NCBI GenBank assembly: GCA_030530045.1
Contig: JAUMVS010000017.1
Coordinates: 1 to 19,314 of the forward strand
DNA from: Phoenicibacter congonensis
GTDB lineage: Bacteria; Actinomycetota; Coriobacteriia; Coriobacteriales; Eggerthellaceae
DNA length: 19,314 bases
Direction: 5' to 3'
Below, in pieces: positions 1 to 7,705 of this stretch. The position numbers and the translations under genes are program-made. The notes under the pieces were generated by a model, which had not been told where the DNA came from, searched no databases, and saw only the letters and a program-made list of their open reading frames with translations. How positions within the stretch are numbered: the stretch's first letter is position 1; each line of letters starts with the position of its first letter.

Positions 1-1856
1 ATAGCCTGCTAGACATCTCAGTTGAGCACGGCGACACTTCCAATTTTGCTCTTTCGCTTTTGACTCAAAAGCATTCATCGGAGGTCAAGAGGGTCGCAGG
101 TCTTAACTATCTCATCGATCATATTGAGGCTAAAGATTTAGTCTCTAGCGTTGTTATGTCGCTGCTCGGCGATGTTGTTGTATGCGACTCTTTTGAGGAA
201 TGCATTCGTGTCTCAAGCCCAAACGATGGGCTAGTGTGCGTGACAAAAGGCGGCGACATTGTTCGTCCCGATGGGTCAGTGCTTCTTTCTTCTAAGACCG
301 ATGGGGAAGACGCTGGTGTTCTTCACAGAGCGCGGCAAATTGAAGAACTGCGTTTAGCATTAAAGAAAAATAACGAACTCGTTAGCGAGCTCACATCTAA
401 AGTCAATGAGGCTACACGTGCTTTGAGTGATGCGCAAGCAGCATCTCTAGGCGTTTCGCAGCAGCTAGCTGAAGTTAGGGCTAAGTTCGACTCTAACAAT
501 TCAAGCCTTAAGAACATCAATCACGAGGTTGAGCAGCTACAAATAACGCTTGGAAACGTAGCTCGCGAAATCGAAGAGAATTCCAATTTTGAGAACACTA
601 ATCTTGACATCAATAAATTAACTGAAGAGCTTGAATCGGAAGAGGAGCTTGGCTCGCTTGCTGCTTCTGAGCTGCGTGAACTTCAAAACTCGCGCGATAG
701 CATTCAAGTAGAAATTGATGCAAGCATGCAAAAACTCACAACGCTAAAGCCACAGTTTGCAGTTGTGAAAGAGCGCTATGTTTACCTTGAGCGCTTGATT
801 GATTCGCAGGCACGCGACAACCACGCTCTCGATAAAAAGACAACCTCACTTTTGGCAGAAAAAGCTGGCGTTGGCCTTAAGGTTGAAATGATTAACCAGG
901 TGAGCGCTTCAGTTAACTCTCTCCTTAACTCATTTAGGGCAAAATCGCATCTCTTTGATTTTGATAGCCCCGAGAACGACGAGCGCATGTCGGGATTGTT
1001 CACTCGTTTGTCTGGACTAAGAGATGACTTGAGCGAGAAAAACGCAGCTAAAGACGGCTGTTTTGAAAAAATCAGCTCGCACAAGATTGAGCTTACCAAG
1101 ACCGACATGGCTCTTGAGTCGGCCACGGAGCGAATTGAGGCGAACTTTGATGGGGAGCTAATGCAAGCACTCACTCTGCCTTCCGTAGAAGACCGTGCTT
1201 CTTTAGAGGAAAGGGCAGGCGAGCTCAATTCTAAAATGAGCAAGCTTGGCTCAATTGACCTTTCCGCTCGCGCCGATTATGAGGCTTTGCAAGAGCGCTT
1301 CGATTTTATGAACTCGAATCTTCAAGACATTAAGGTTTCAATTCAGGCGATTGAAAAAATTGATGTATTGATTGAAAAGCGTTTTAAAGAGCAATTTGAG
1401 AAGACGTTTGAATGTGTAAACGAAAACTTCAAGTCGACGTTTACTGAGCTTTTCCCTGGCGGTTTCGGTGAACTTTCGCTGACAAATCCAGATAACTTGG
1501 ATGAGTCGGGAGTTATGATTTCTGCGAACCCTGCTGGCAAAAAGATTCGCAAGATTTCACTTCTTTCTGGTGGAGAAAAATCGCTTGTTGCACTTTCGTT
1601 CCTCTTTGCGCTCTACAACACAAGAAAAACGCCTTTTTATATCCTTGACGAGGTTGAAGCTGCGCTTGACGATACTAATCTTGTGAGAATGCTCACCTAC
1701 ATTGATAATATGAGAGAGGAAACGCAGTTCATTTTCATCACGCACCAACGTAGAACGATGGAAATGGCCGACTTGTTGTTCGGCGTTTCAATGCAAGAGG
1801 ATGGCATTACTAAGGTAATTTCTCAGAAGCTGAGCGCTTTTGCCTTAGATGAATAA
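1..1856 (+). CDS. smc: Chromosome segregation protein SMC, C-terminal part (cut by left edge)
   Basis: The reading frame is open from base 3 to the stop at 1854-1856, giving about 617 visible residues; the N-terminal ATPase half lies outside the window. In order, the fragment shows the end of the hinge domain (roughly the first 80 residues), a long Glu/Lys/Leu-rich coiled coil to about residue 480, and the C-terminal head. The head carries the ABC signature LLSGGEKSLVALSFLFAL (near 1559-1612) and Walker B ILDEVEAALDD (1641-1673), followed by the FITHQRRTMEMAD segment typical of SMC. SMC dimers with ScpA/ScpB load onto DNA and compact and separate sister chromosomes using ATP. At the hinge exit the usual Gly-Gly pair is replaced by Ser-Ser (VLLSSKTDG). 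A TTG at 60 could be mistaken for the start, but the hinge sequence continues upstream of it, so it is an internal codon. ftsY follows after 19 bases. Identification is secure. Confidence 0.96.
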   Translation, partial: SLLDISVEHGDTSNFALSLLTQKHSSEVKRVAGLNYLIDHIEAKDLVSSVVMSLLGDVVVCDSFEECIRVSSPNDGLVCVTKGGDIVRPDGSVLLSSKTDGEDAGVLHRARQIEELRLALKKNNELVSELTSKVNEATRALSDAQAASLGVSQQLAEVRAKFDSNNSSLKNINHEVEQLQITLGNVAREIEENSNFENTNLDINKLTEELESEEELGSLAASELRELQNSRDSIQVEIDASMQKLTTLKPQFAVVKERYVYLERLIDSQARDNHALDKKTTSLLAEKAGVGLKVEMINQVSASVNSLLNSFRAKSHLFDFDSPENDERMSGLFTRLSGLRDDLSEKNAAKDGCFEKISSHKIELTKTDMALESATERIEANFDGELMQALTLPSVEDRASLEERAGELNSKMSKLGSIDLSARADYEALQERFDFMNSNLQDIKVSIQAIEKIDVLIEKRFKEQFEKTFECVNENFKSTFTELFPGGFGELSLTNPDNLDESGVMISANPAGKKIRKISLLSGGEKSLVALSFLFALYNTRKTPFYILDEVEAALDDTNLVRMLTYIDNMREETQFIFITHQRRTMEMADLLFGVSMQEDGITKVISQKLSAFALDE

Positions 1857-1875
1857 AGTTGAGGGGAGCTAAATC

Positions 1876-2802
1876 ATGGCTTTTTTCGAATCGATTTCTA
1901 GGGGTCTTGAGAAAACAAGAGACTCTTTTAAAGAACAAGTAAATTTCCTGCTTGACCGCGGTCCTGAGCTCACAGAAGAGTTTTGGGATGACCTGCTTGA
2001 GGTGCTGGTTTTAAGCGATCTTGGCGGCGATGTGGCAGTAAAGATTGTGGAAGATCTTCGCTACGACGCAACGGCAAAAGGCCTGCCTCATGCCTATGCA
2101 GTTTTAGACGAGCTTGACAAGCGAATTGCTGAGCAGTTTACTCCTGCAGAAATTGACATCTTTAAGCAGCCAAAAGCATGTGTTTTGTTTGTCGGCATTA
2201 ACGGCACAGGCAAAACCACTACTGTCGGCAAGCTCGCAAAGGAAGCTAAAGAGTCAGGCAAGAAGGTTTTGCTCGGGAGCGGCGACACATTTAGAGCAGC
2301 AGCTATTGAGCAGCTTGAAGAGTGGGCTAATCGCGCTGACGTTAAAATCATTTCTGCAAAGCGAGGCGCTGACCCTGCAAGTGTTTGCTATTCAACGCTT
2401 GAAGCTGCAGAAGCAGAAGACAGCGATTTGGTGCTAATTGACACAGCTGGTCGTCTTCACACAAGTGACGACTTGATGCGCGAGCTCGAAAAGGTTGTTA
2501 GCGTTGTTCGCAAGCGTGCAAACATGGATGTCTACACCGTTCTCGTAATCGATGCAACAACTGGGCAAAATGGCTTAATTCAGGCTCAAAAATTTAACGA
2601 TGCCTTAAGCCTTGATGGCATAATCATTACAAAGCTTGACGGCACTGCAAAGGCAGGCATTGCCGTTCAAATATCGTCAAAGCTCAAGCTCCCAATTTAC
2701 AAAATTGGAGTGGGAGAGGGCATTGATGACCTGAAAGACTTCAATGCTAACGATTTCGCAAAAGCTCTTGTTGGTTCTTTTGATGATCGTTACAAGGAAT
2801 AA
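1876..2802 (+). CDS. ftsY: Signal recognition particle receptor FtsY
   Basis: A 308-residue SRP GTPase with an N-terminal four-helix N domain (about residues 1-95) followed by the G domain. Visible motifs are the P-loop GINGTGKTTTVGKLA, the insertion-box motif DTFRAAAIEQLE, DTAGRLH, the guanine-specificity motif TKLDGTAKAG, and the closing GVGEGIDDLKDF. FtsY sits at the cytoplasmic membrane and docks ribosome-SRP complexes; reciprocal GTP hydrolysis with Ffh releases nascent membrane proteins to SecYEG. The long acidic A domain of E. coli FtsY is absent, giving the short form common in Gram-positive bacteria. The ATG at 1876 has a purine-rich Shine-Dalgarno (GAGGGGAG, 1861-1868). It lies between smc and ffh (11 bases before ffh), and all three are probably cotranscribed. 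Confidence 0.97.
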   Translation: MAFFESISRGLEKTRDSFKEQVNFLLDRGPELTEEFWDDLLEVLVLSDLGGDVAVKIVEDLRYDATAKGLPHAYAVLDELDKRIAEQFTPAEIDIFKQPKACVLFVGINGTGKTTTVGKLAKEAKESGKKVLLGSGDTFRAAAIEQLEEWANRADVKIISAKRGADPASVCYSTLEAAEAEDSDLVLIDTAGRLHTSDDLMRELEKVVSVVRKRANMDVYTVLVIDATTGQNGLIQAQKFNDALSLDGIIITKLDGTAKAGIAVQISSKLKLPIYKIGVGEGIDDLKDFNANDFAKALVGSFDDRYKE

Positions 2803-2813
2803 AGGAAATTATT

Positions 2814-4235
2814 GTGCTCGATAATTTAAGCGATAAATTAACGTCTGTCTTTGACGGTTTAAAAGGCAAGGGAAGGCTTTCTGAAGAGGACATCGAGCTT
2901 GCAATTCGCGAGATTCGCCTTGCGCTTCTTGAGGCTGACGTTAACTACAAAGTAGTTAAAAACTTTACAAACAAAACAAAAGAGCTTTGTTTGACCAGCG
3001 AAGTTATGGATTCGCTGACTCCTGCGCAAAACGTTGTCAAGATTGTTCTTGATCAGCTGACCGACCTTCTTGGTAAGACGACTTCAAGAATTGAGTTTTC
3101 TTCAAGAATTCCAAACGTAATCATGCTTGCTGGTTTGCAGGGTTCAGGTAAAACTACTGCTGCAGCAAAACTTGCATACAAACTGAAGCGCGAAGGTCAC
3201 CAACCTTTGCTCGTAGCTTGCGACATTTACCGTCCTGCTGCTAAAGATCAGCTCGAAACTCTCGGTGCTGAAATCGATGTTAAGGTTTACCGCGAAGACA
3301 TCGATGACGCAGTTGCAATTGCAAAGCACGGCGTTCAGCACGCAATTGACACCATGAAAGACGTGGTCATTATCGACACGGCTGGCCGTTTGCATGTTGA
3401 CGAAGACATGATGAATGAGTCAATTGCAATTAAGGAAGCTGTTAAGCCTGAATACATCCTCATGGTTGTTGACGCAATGACCGGCCAGGATGTCGTCGGC
3501 GTAGTTTCTGCTTTCTCCGATGCGCTTGACTTCGACGGTGTCATCCTCACAAAAATGGATGGCGACGCTCGTGGCGGTGGCGTTCTTTCTGTTCGCGAAG
3601 TCACAGGCAAGCCAATCAAGTTTATTTCTGCAGGTGAAAAACCTGACTCTCTTGAAGAATTCCATCCTGACAGAATTGCAAAGCGCATTCTTGGCATGGG
3701 CGACGTTGTTTCCCTTGTTGAAGCTGCAGTCCAAGCACAAAAGGATGAAGAAGCTGCAATTGAGGCAGAAAACCTCGCCAGGGGAAACATTACCCTTAAC
3801 GACTTCAAGATGATTAATTCCCAAATTAACAAAATGGGTGGCGTAGCGAAGCTCGTTGGTCAGTTGCCTGGTGGTGATAAATATCTAAACCAAGGTCAGG
3901 TCGATGAGAAAGCGCTCGACAACATGGTGGTCATCATTGACTCCATGACAGAAAAGGAGCGCAACACTCCTGATGTTCTCAATGCTTCTCGCCGTCAAAG
4001 AATTGCCGCTGGTGCAGGCGTTACCGTAACCGATGTTAATAACCTCATCAAGCGCTACAACGAAATGCGCAAGATGGTCAAAAAGATGGTTACGGGTCAA
4101 GAGCAGACAAAATCAAAGCGACCACGCAAGGGTGGAAAGAAGCAAAAGAAGCGCACTCATCGTCCATCAAATGCTGGTTTGCCAGCAGGTCTTTCAATGA
4201 AAGACATTATGGATATTGCTAACAAGCTGGGATAA
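2814..4235 (+). CDS. ffh: Signal recognition particle protein Ffh (SRP54)
   Basis: A 473-residue SRP54 homologue with GTG start at 2814, preceded by an AAGGAA ribosome-binding site at 2802-2807 that overlaps the ftsY stop. The N domain (about 1-90) leads into a G domain with P-loop GLQGSGKTTAAAKLA, CDIYRPAAKDQLETL, DTAGRLHVDED, TKMDGDARGGG and FISAGEKPDSLEEFHP. The methionine-rich M domain (about 320-440) contains NKMGGVAKLVGQLPG and the 4.5S-RNA-binding helix region RQRIAAGAGVTVTDVN. A basic tail (KRPRKGGKKQKKR) precedes the final helix SMKDIMDIANKLG. Ffh with SRP RNA binds hydrophobic signal sequences at the ribosome exit and brings them to FtsY. The RNA-binding motif reads GAGV (residues 400-403) where GSGT is usual. 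The SRP RNA gene is not in the window. Confidence 0.97.
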   Translation: MLDNLSDKLTSVFDGLKGKGRLSEEDIELAIREIRLALLEADVNYKVVKNFTNKTKELCLTSEVMDSLTPAQNVVKIVLDQLTDLLGKTTSRIEFSSRIPNVIMLAGLQGSGKTTAAAKLAYKLKREGHQPLLVACDIYRPAAKDQLETLGAEIDVKVYREDIDDAVAIAKHGVQHAIDTMKDVVIIDTAGRLHVDEDMMNESIAIKEAVKPEYILMVVDAMTGQDVVGVVSAFSDALDFDGVILTKMDGDARGGGVLSVREVTGKPIKFISAGEKPDSLEEFHPDRIAKRILGMGDVVSLVEAAVQAQKDEEAAIEAENLARGNITLNDFKMINSQINKMGGVAKLVGQLPGGDKYLNQGQVDEKALDNMVVIIDSMTEKERNTPDVLNASRRQRIAAGAGVTVTDVNNLIKRYNEMRKMVKKMVTGQEQTKSKRPRKGGKKQKKRTHRPSNAGLPAGLSMKDIMDIANKLG

Positions 4236-4331
4236 TTCTCAAAAAACTTTTTATAAGAACGCCCAGTGTTTTGAAGTAGAATGTAAAAGTTGCAAACTTA
4301 TGATTTAAACAAATAAGGAGAATACTTAGAA

Positions 4332-4577
4332 ATGGTTAAAATTCGCCTCGCCAGACATGGTGCTAAAAAACGTCCATACTACAAGATTGTTGCTGCTGAC
4401 TCACGTTGCCCACGCGACGGCAAGTTCATTGAGCAGGTTGGCCGCTACAACCCTTGCTCTGATCCTAAACTCATTGAGTTCAACGTTGAAGCAACCGACA
4501 AATGGATTGCTCAAGGTGCTCAAATGACAGACGTAGTTGCAAGCCTTTACGAGAACTACAAAAAGGACGCTAAATAA
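4332..4577 (+). CDS. rpsP: 30S ribosomal protein S16
   Basis: An 81-residue protein matching S16 along its whole length: MVKIRLARHGAKKRPYYKIV at the N terminus, then DSRCPRDGKFIEQVGRYNP, and the C-terminal DKWIAQGAQMTDVVASL. S16 binds 16S rRNA early in 30S assembly. The ATG is preceded by AAGGAG at 4315-4320. The 96-base spacer after ffh is AT-rich. It contains TATAAT-like hexamers (TAGAAT at 4277, TATGAT at 4299) but no good -35 partner, so I cannot assign a separate promoter. The stop codon TAA shares its last A with the start codon of the next gene, which suggests translational coupling. Confidence 0.97.
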   Translation: MVKIRLARHGAKKRPYYKIVAADSRCPRDGKFIEQVGRYNPCSDPKLIEFNVEATDKWIAQGAQMTDVVASLYENYKKDAK

Positions 4578-4831
4578 TGTCCTCTGTTTGTGAGAACGTC
4601 ACAGGTCTAGTTGAATATCTCGTAAAAAGCATCGTTGATGATGTTGACGCAGTCGAGGTCGCCTCTTCCGAGAAGGAAAATGGCGACATTACGATTGAAG
4701 TAAAGGTAGATGAGTCAGATGTTGGCCACATCATCGGAAAAGAAGGCCACATCATCAAATCGATTCGTCGTCTTGCACGCGCCTGTGCAATCAAATCAGG
4801 CGCGCATGTGGAAGTCGAGTTAATTGACTAA
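4577..4831 (+). CDS. khpA: KH-domain RNA-binding protein KhpA (YlqC family)
   Basis: An 84-residue single-KH protein. The KH core and its GxxG loop are at VGHIIGKEGHIIKSIRRL (GKEG = residues 54-57), close to the usual IGKxG of this family. The length and the position between rpsP and rimM are typical of KhpA. The family forms RNA-binding dimers, with itself or with KhpB/Jag, and is linked to control of cell division and envelope growth in Gram-positive bacteria and to sRNA binding. The role here is inferred from the family. Its ATG overlaps the rpsP stop by one base (TAATG), with an AAAGGA ribosome-binding site inside rpsP at 4562-4567. Its own stop lies inside rimM. Confidence 0.93.
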   Translation: MSSVCENVTGLVEYLVKSIVDDVDAVEVASSEKENGDITIEVKVDESDVGHIIGKEGHIIKSIRRLARACAIKSGAHVEVELID

Positions 4832-5345
4832 TTCTGTTATTCAAACAAACAAATGGTGCGACATTTGCACCGTTCGTTTTAGAAAAAAATTAATGAATGT
4901 CTGTGCTGTTGAATGCACAGACATTTCTTATTTTCCAAAACAAAATCTTGAGGTTAGCCTCGTTCCTCCAAAGCTAGATTTCCCGCGAAAACTGACGATT
5001 AAAGCCGTCAATTTTGGTGATGATTTTGTCACTGTCACTTTCAAAGAGAAATTTGACAAGTTTGAGCTTCGCGAGTTAGATGGAATGCATTTGCTTGTCG
5101 CATCGGAGATTGCTCAAAATCTTGAACAGCCTGAAACTTCTAAATTTGTGGGCTGGACTATTAAAGACGCTGAGACAGGGCATGAATATGTCGCCGATGA
5201 AATCATCGAGATGCCAACGCAACTGCTTGCAATTTGCAATGATGGCGACGAGGAGATTCAAATTATCTTGCATGACGATTTGATTGTCGACATTGATGAT
5301 GACTTAAGCATTATCACTGTAACTATTCCAAGCGGGTGTTTTTAG
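4824..5345 (+). CDS. rimM: Ribosome maturation factor RimM (divergent)
   Basis: A 173-residue protein of RimM length, placed as usual just upstream of trmD. RimM helps 30S head maturation by binding S19. The middle and end fit the family: LEVSLVPP, then RKLTIKAVNFGDDFVTVTFKEKFDKFELRELDGMHLLV (RimM N-terminal barrel), then the PRC-barrel-like C-terminal half ending DLIVDIDDDLSIITVTIPSG, equivalent to the usual 'VDLE...I.V.LPEGLL' ending. The N-terminal hallmark (GxIxxxHGLxGEVKV) is not recognisable; the equivalent stretch reads ICTVRFRKKLMNVCAV. The start is TTG at 4824, overlapping khpA by 8 bases, with a weak GGAAG at 4810-4814. No better in-frame start is seen. Identity rests on context plus partial motif match. 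Confidence 0.8.
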   Translation: MTNSVIQTNKWCDICTVRFRKKLMNVCAVECTDISYFPKQNLEVSLVPPKLDFPRKLTIKAVNFGDDFVTVTFKEKFDKFELRELDGMHLLVASEIAQNLEQPETSKFVGWTIKDAETGHEYVADEIIEMPTQLLAICNDGDEEIQIILHDDLIVDIDDDLSIITVTIPSGCF

Positions 5346-5348
5346 TTT

Positions 5349-6146
5349 ATGAGAATTGATTGCCTAACAACTTTCCCTCAGCTTTTCGATTCTCACATGA
5401 ACGAATCGATTATGAAAAATGCCCAGCGTAATGGCTATCTAGAGTTTCATGCTCATAACTTGCGTGACTGGGCAACGGGTAACTACAAGAAGACTGACGA
5501 CTATGTTTATGGTGGTGGCGAGGGTTTAATTATGCTTGCTGAGCCAATTTTTGATGCAGTTGCCAGTTTGCTTGGCGAAGAGGAAGTTGAAGCCCGCATT
5601 TCCGCTCATTCAAAAGGTGAGGCTGCAGAGGGTAAAAAAGCAAGAATCATTATTGCTGCTCCTCAGGGTCGCATTCTAAACGACAAACTTGCCTCTGAAC
5701 TTAGCCAGGAAGAACGCCTGTTTTTTATTTGTGGCCATTATGAAGGGCTTGACGAGCGCGTTTATGCCCTGGCCGATGACGTAATTTCAATCGGTGACTA
5801 TGTGCTCACATCTGGTGAGCTTTCCTCAACTGTAATTATTGACAGCGTCGTTCGCAAAATCCCAGGAGTCCTTGGAGCCGAAACGGGAGCCGTCAACGAG
5901 TCGTTTTCCGACTATCTTCTCGAACATCCCCAATACACAAGGCCTGTTAATGTGAGAGGTCTTGAAGTTCCTGAAATTCTTCGTAGTGGCAACACTCCAG
6001 AAATTGAAAAATTCAACAGAAGCGAGAGCGTTAAGCGCACTTGGGTCAATCGCCCTGATCTAATTGAGCGAGCTCTTCGCGACGGTCTTTTGTCCCCAAT
6101 TGATTTAGAAACTTTAGAAAAAGTGAAGTCACGCAGGCAATACTAA
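5349..6146 (+). CDS. trmD: tRNA (guanine-37-N1)-methyltransferase TrmD
   Basis: A 265-residue SPOUT methyltransferase that places m1G37 next to the anticodon using S-adenosylmethionine, which prevents +1 frameshifting. It starts MRIDCLTTFPQLFD and shows DDYVYGGGEGLIM, AAPQGRILN, FICGHYEGLDERV, SIGDYVLTSGEL, RKIPGVLG and LLEHPQYTRP in the right order, with the C-terminal tRNA-binding segment GNTPEIEKFNRSES...RPDLI. Compared with the family pattern several nearly invariant positions differ: Glu58 for Pro in GGGPG, His130 for Arg in CGRYEG, Ser155 for Gly in SGGEL, and Glu184 for the Asp of DSF. A charged insertion (EEEVEARISAHSKGEAAEGK) lengthens it. The ATG is 3 bases after rimM. Family assignment is certain; catalytic equivalence is likely but not shown. 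Confidence 0.94.
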   Translation: MRIDCLTTFPQLFDSHMNESIMKNAQRNGYLEFHAHNLRDWATGNYKKTDDYVYGGGEGLIMLAEPIFDAVASLLGEEEVEARISAHSKGEAAEGKKARIIIAAPQGRILNDKLASELSQEERLFFICGHYEGLDERVYALADDVISIGDYVLTSGELSSTVIIDSVVRKIPGVLGAETGAVNESFSDYLLEHPQYTRPVNVRGLEVPEILRSGNTPEIEKFNRSESVKRTWVNRPDLIERALRDGLLSPIDLETLEKVKSRRQY

Positions 6147-6210
6147 AAGTTGCTTAACGTATAATTTTTTAAGTTACAAATCTAAATAAAATCCAGTTGG
6201 GAGTTATAAG

Positions 6211-6777
6211 TTGTACGAGGGAGACCACGCAAATTCAAAAGGCTTTGGCATTTTGCGTTCAATTGCTTGGATTATTGTTTGCGCAGCTTTAATTCTTGGT
6301 CTTTCGTTCCTTCTTCGAACTTTTGTTATCGAGCCCTACACAATTCCATCGGGCTCAATGGAACAAACAATTCTCACTGGCGACAACGTCTTTGGCGAAA
6401 AGATTACCTACCACATGCGTGACCCTGAAGCTGGCGACGTTGTTGTTTTTAATGATCCGCAAACCCCGTCGCGCCTTCTCATCAAGCGCGTTGTTGCAAC
6501 AAGTGGCCAAACTGTTAATTTTGAGGGTGGCAAGCTGGTTGTTGACGGTGTAGCAAAAGATGAAGGCTATACTAACGGGAAGGAGTCGTATCCTTTGGCG
6601 AATACCATAGCTATTACTAGCTATCCCTACACAGTTCCCGAAGGCTACGTTTTTGTAATGGGGGATAACAGAACGAATTCGCAGGATTCGCGATATTTTG
6701 GGGCTATACCGGTCAGTTCAATTCAAAGCAGAGCTTTTGCAGTTTACTGGCCGATTAGTGATATTCATTTTTTTTAG
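6211..6777 (+). CDS. lepB: Signal peptidase I
   Basis: A 188-residue type I signal peptidase that cleaves signal peptides from exported proteins at the outer face of the membrane. One N-terminal membrane helix (about residues 14-35) is followed by the catalytic-serine motif PSGSMEQT (Ser49), the box D lysine in RLLIKRVVA (Lys92), and box E GDNRTNSQDSRYFG. This makes a Ser/Lys dyad enzyme of the short Gram-positive type. The start is TTG at 6211, supported by GGGAG at 6199-6203. It follows trmD after 64 bases and occupies the place where rplS normally stands. glyQ starts 18 bases downstream, so the two are probably cotranscribed. Confidence 0.96.
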   Translation: MYEGDHANSKGFGILRSIAWIIVCAALILGLSFLLRTFVIEPYTIPSGSMEQTILTGDNVFGEKITYHMRDPEAGDVVVFNDPQTPSRLLIKRVVATSGQTVNFEGGKLVVDGVAKDEGYTNGKESYPLANTIAITSYPYTVPEGYVFVMGDNRTNSQDSRYFGAIPVSSIQSRAFAVYWPISDIHFF

Positions 6778-6795
6778 ACAGAAAGGATTGCTGTT

Positions 6796-7701
6796 ATGGA
6801 GCGCAGAAAAGCTAGAGAGGGTTCTCAGACTTTTCAAGAAGTCGTGATGAATCTTCAAAAGTATTGGTCTGAACAAGGTTGCGTCATTTTGCAACCATAT
6901 GACAACGAGGTTGGCGCCGGTACTAACGCTCCTGCAACAACCTTGAAAACTTTAGCAGGAGAGAAGTGGAAGACAGCCTATGTTCAAGGGTGTCGTCGCC
7001 CAGCTGACGGTCGTTATGGCGAGAACCCGAACAGGCTTCAGTTTTACTATCAGTTCCAGGTAATTTTGCAGCCTTCACCTGATGATGTTCAGGCTCTCTA
7101 CCTTGGATCTCTTGAAGCAATTGGCATCGACATTCACAAGCACGATGTACGTTTTGTGGAAGACGACTGGGAGAGCCCAACGCTCGGTGCTTGGGGTCTT
7201 GGTTGGGAAGTCTGGATTGACGGCATGGAAGTCACCCAGTTTACCTACTTCCAGCAGGTCGGTGGCTTTGAGACATTTCCAGTTCCAGCAGAGCTTGCGT
7301 ATGGTCTTGAGCGACTCACTATGTTTGTACAGGGCGTTGATAACGTCTTTGACATCGAATGGGCACGCGATGCTGAGGGTCACGTTTACACCTACGGCGA
7401 TGTTTATCTCGAGAACGAGAAGCAGTTCTCGCGTTACAACTTTGAGGAGTCTGACCCTAAATTCCTGCTCGAGGAATTTGAGAAGCGCGAGATTGAAGCA
7501 AACGAGCTTTTGAAGAAAGATCTTCCTTTGCCAGCCTATGACTCAGTTTTGAAATGCTGCCACACATTCAACCTGCTCGACGCTCGTGGAATGATTTCTG
7601 CAACTGAGCGCCAATCATACATTCTCCGTGTTCGCGAAATTGCGAAGGGATGCTGCGAGTCCTACATGAAAGTAGTTTGCGGCAAGGAAGGAAAGGAGTA
7701 G
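6796..7701 (+). CDS. glyQ: Glycine--tRNA ligase alpha subunit
   Basis: A 301-residue catalytic subunit of the heterotetrameric glycyl-tRNA synthetase. Highly conserved stretches include the QPYDNEVGAGT segment, CRRPADGRYGENPNRLQFYY, ILQPSPDDVQALYLGSLEAI, FVEDDWESPTLGAWGLGWEV, GMEVTQFTYFQQVGG and ELAYGLERLTMFVQGV. Together these build the class II core that activates glycine with ATP. The ATG at 6796 has GAAAGGA at 6781-6787 as ribosome-binding site. The gene is 4 bases upstream of glyS. The 18-base spacer before it leaves no room for a T-box riboswitch, so glycine-dependent control as in many Firmicutes is not encoded immediately upstream. Confidence 0.98.
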   Translation: MERRKAREGSQTFQEVVMNLQKYWSEQGCVILQPYDNEVGAGTNAPATTLKTLAGEKWKTAYVQGCRRPADGRYGENPNRLQFYYQFQVILQPSPDDVQALYLGSLEAIGIDIHKHDVRFVEDDWESPTLGAWGLGWEVWIDGMEVTQFTYFQQVGGFETFPVPAELAYGLERLTMFVQGVDNVFDIEWARDAEGHVYTYGDVYLENEKQFSRYNFEESDPKFLLEEFEKREIEANELLKKDLPLPAYDSVLKCCHTFNLLDARGMISATERQSYILRVREIAKGCCESYMKVVCGKEGKE

Positions 7702-7705
7702 AACC

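Noticed and set aside
60..62. TTG at 60 as start of a separate gene
   Set aside because: The frame is open to the left edge and upstream codons continue the SMC hinge sequence, so this is an internal Leu codon of a truncated smc.
4271..4304. TAGAAT or TATGAT as a promoter for rpsP
   Set aside because: Neither has a -35 partner at normal spacing; the gene can be served by transcription from ffh.
6137..6165. TATAAT at 6160-6165 as a promoter for lepB
   Set aside because: No acceptable -35 hexamer lies 15-19 bases upstream, and the region is AT-rich enough for a chance match. It remains possible but unsupported.
6778..6795. T-box riboswitch before glyQ
   Set aside because: Only 18 bases separate lepB and glyQ, and no T-box sequence is visible there.
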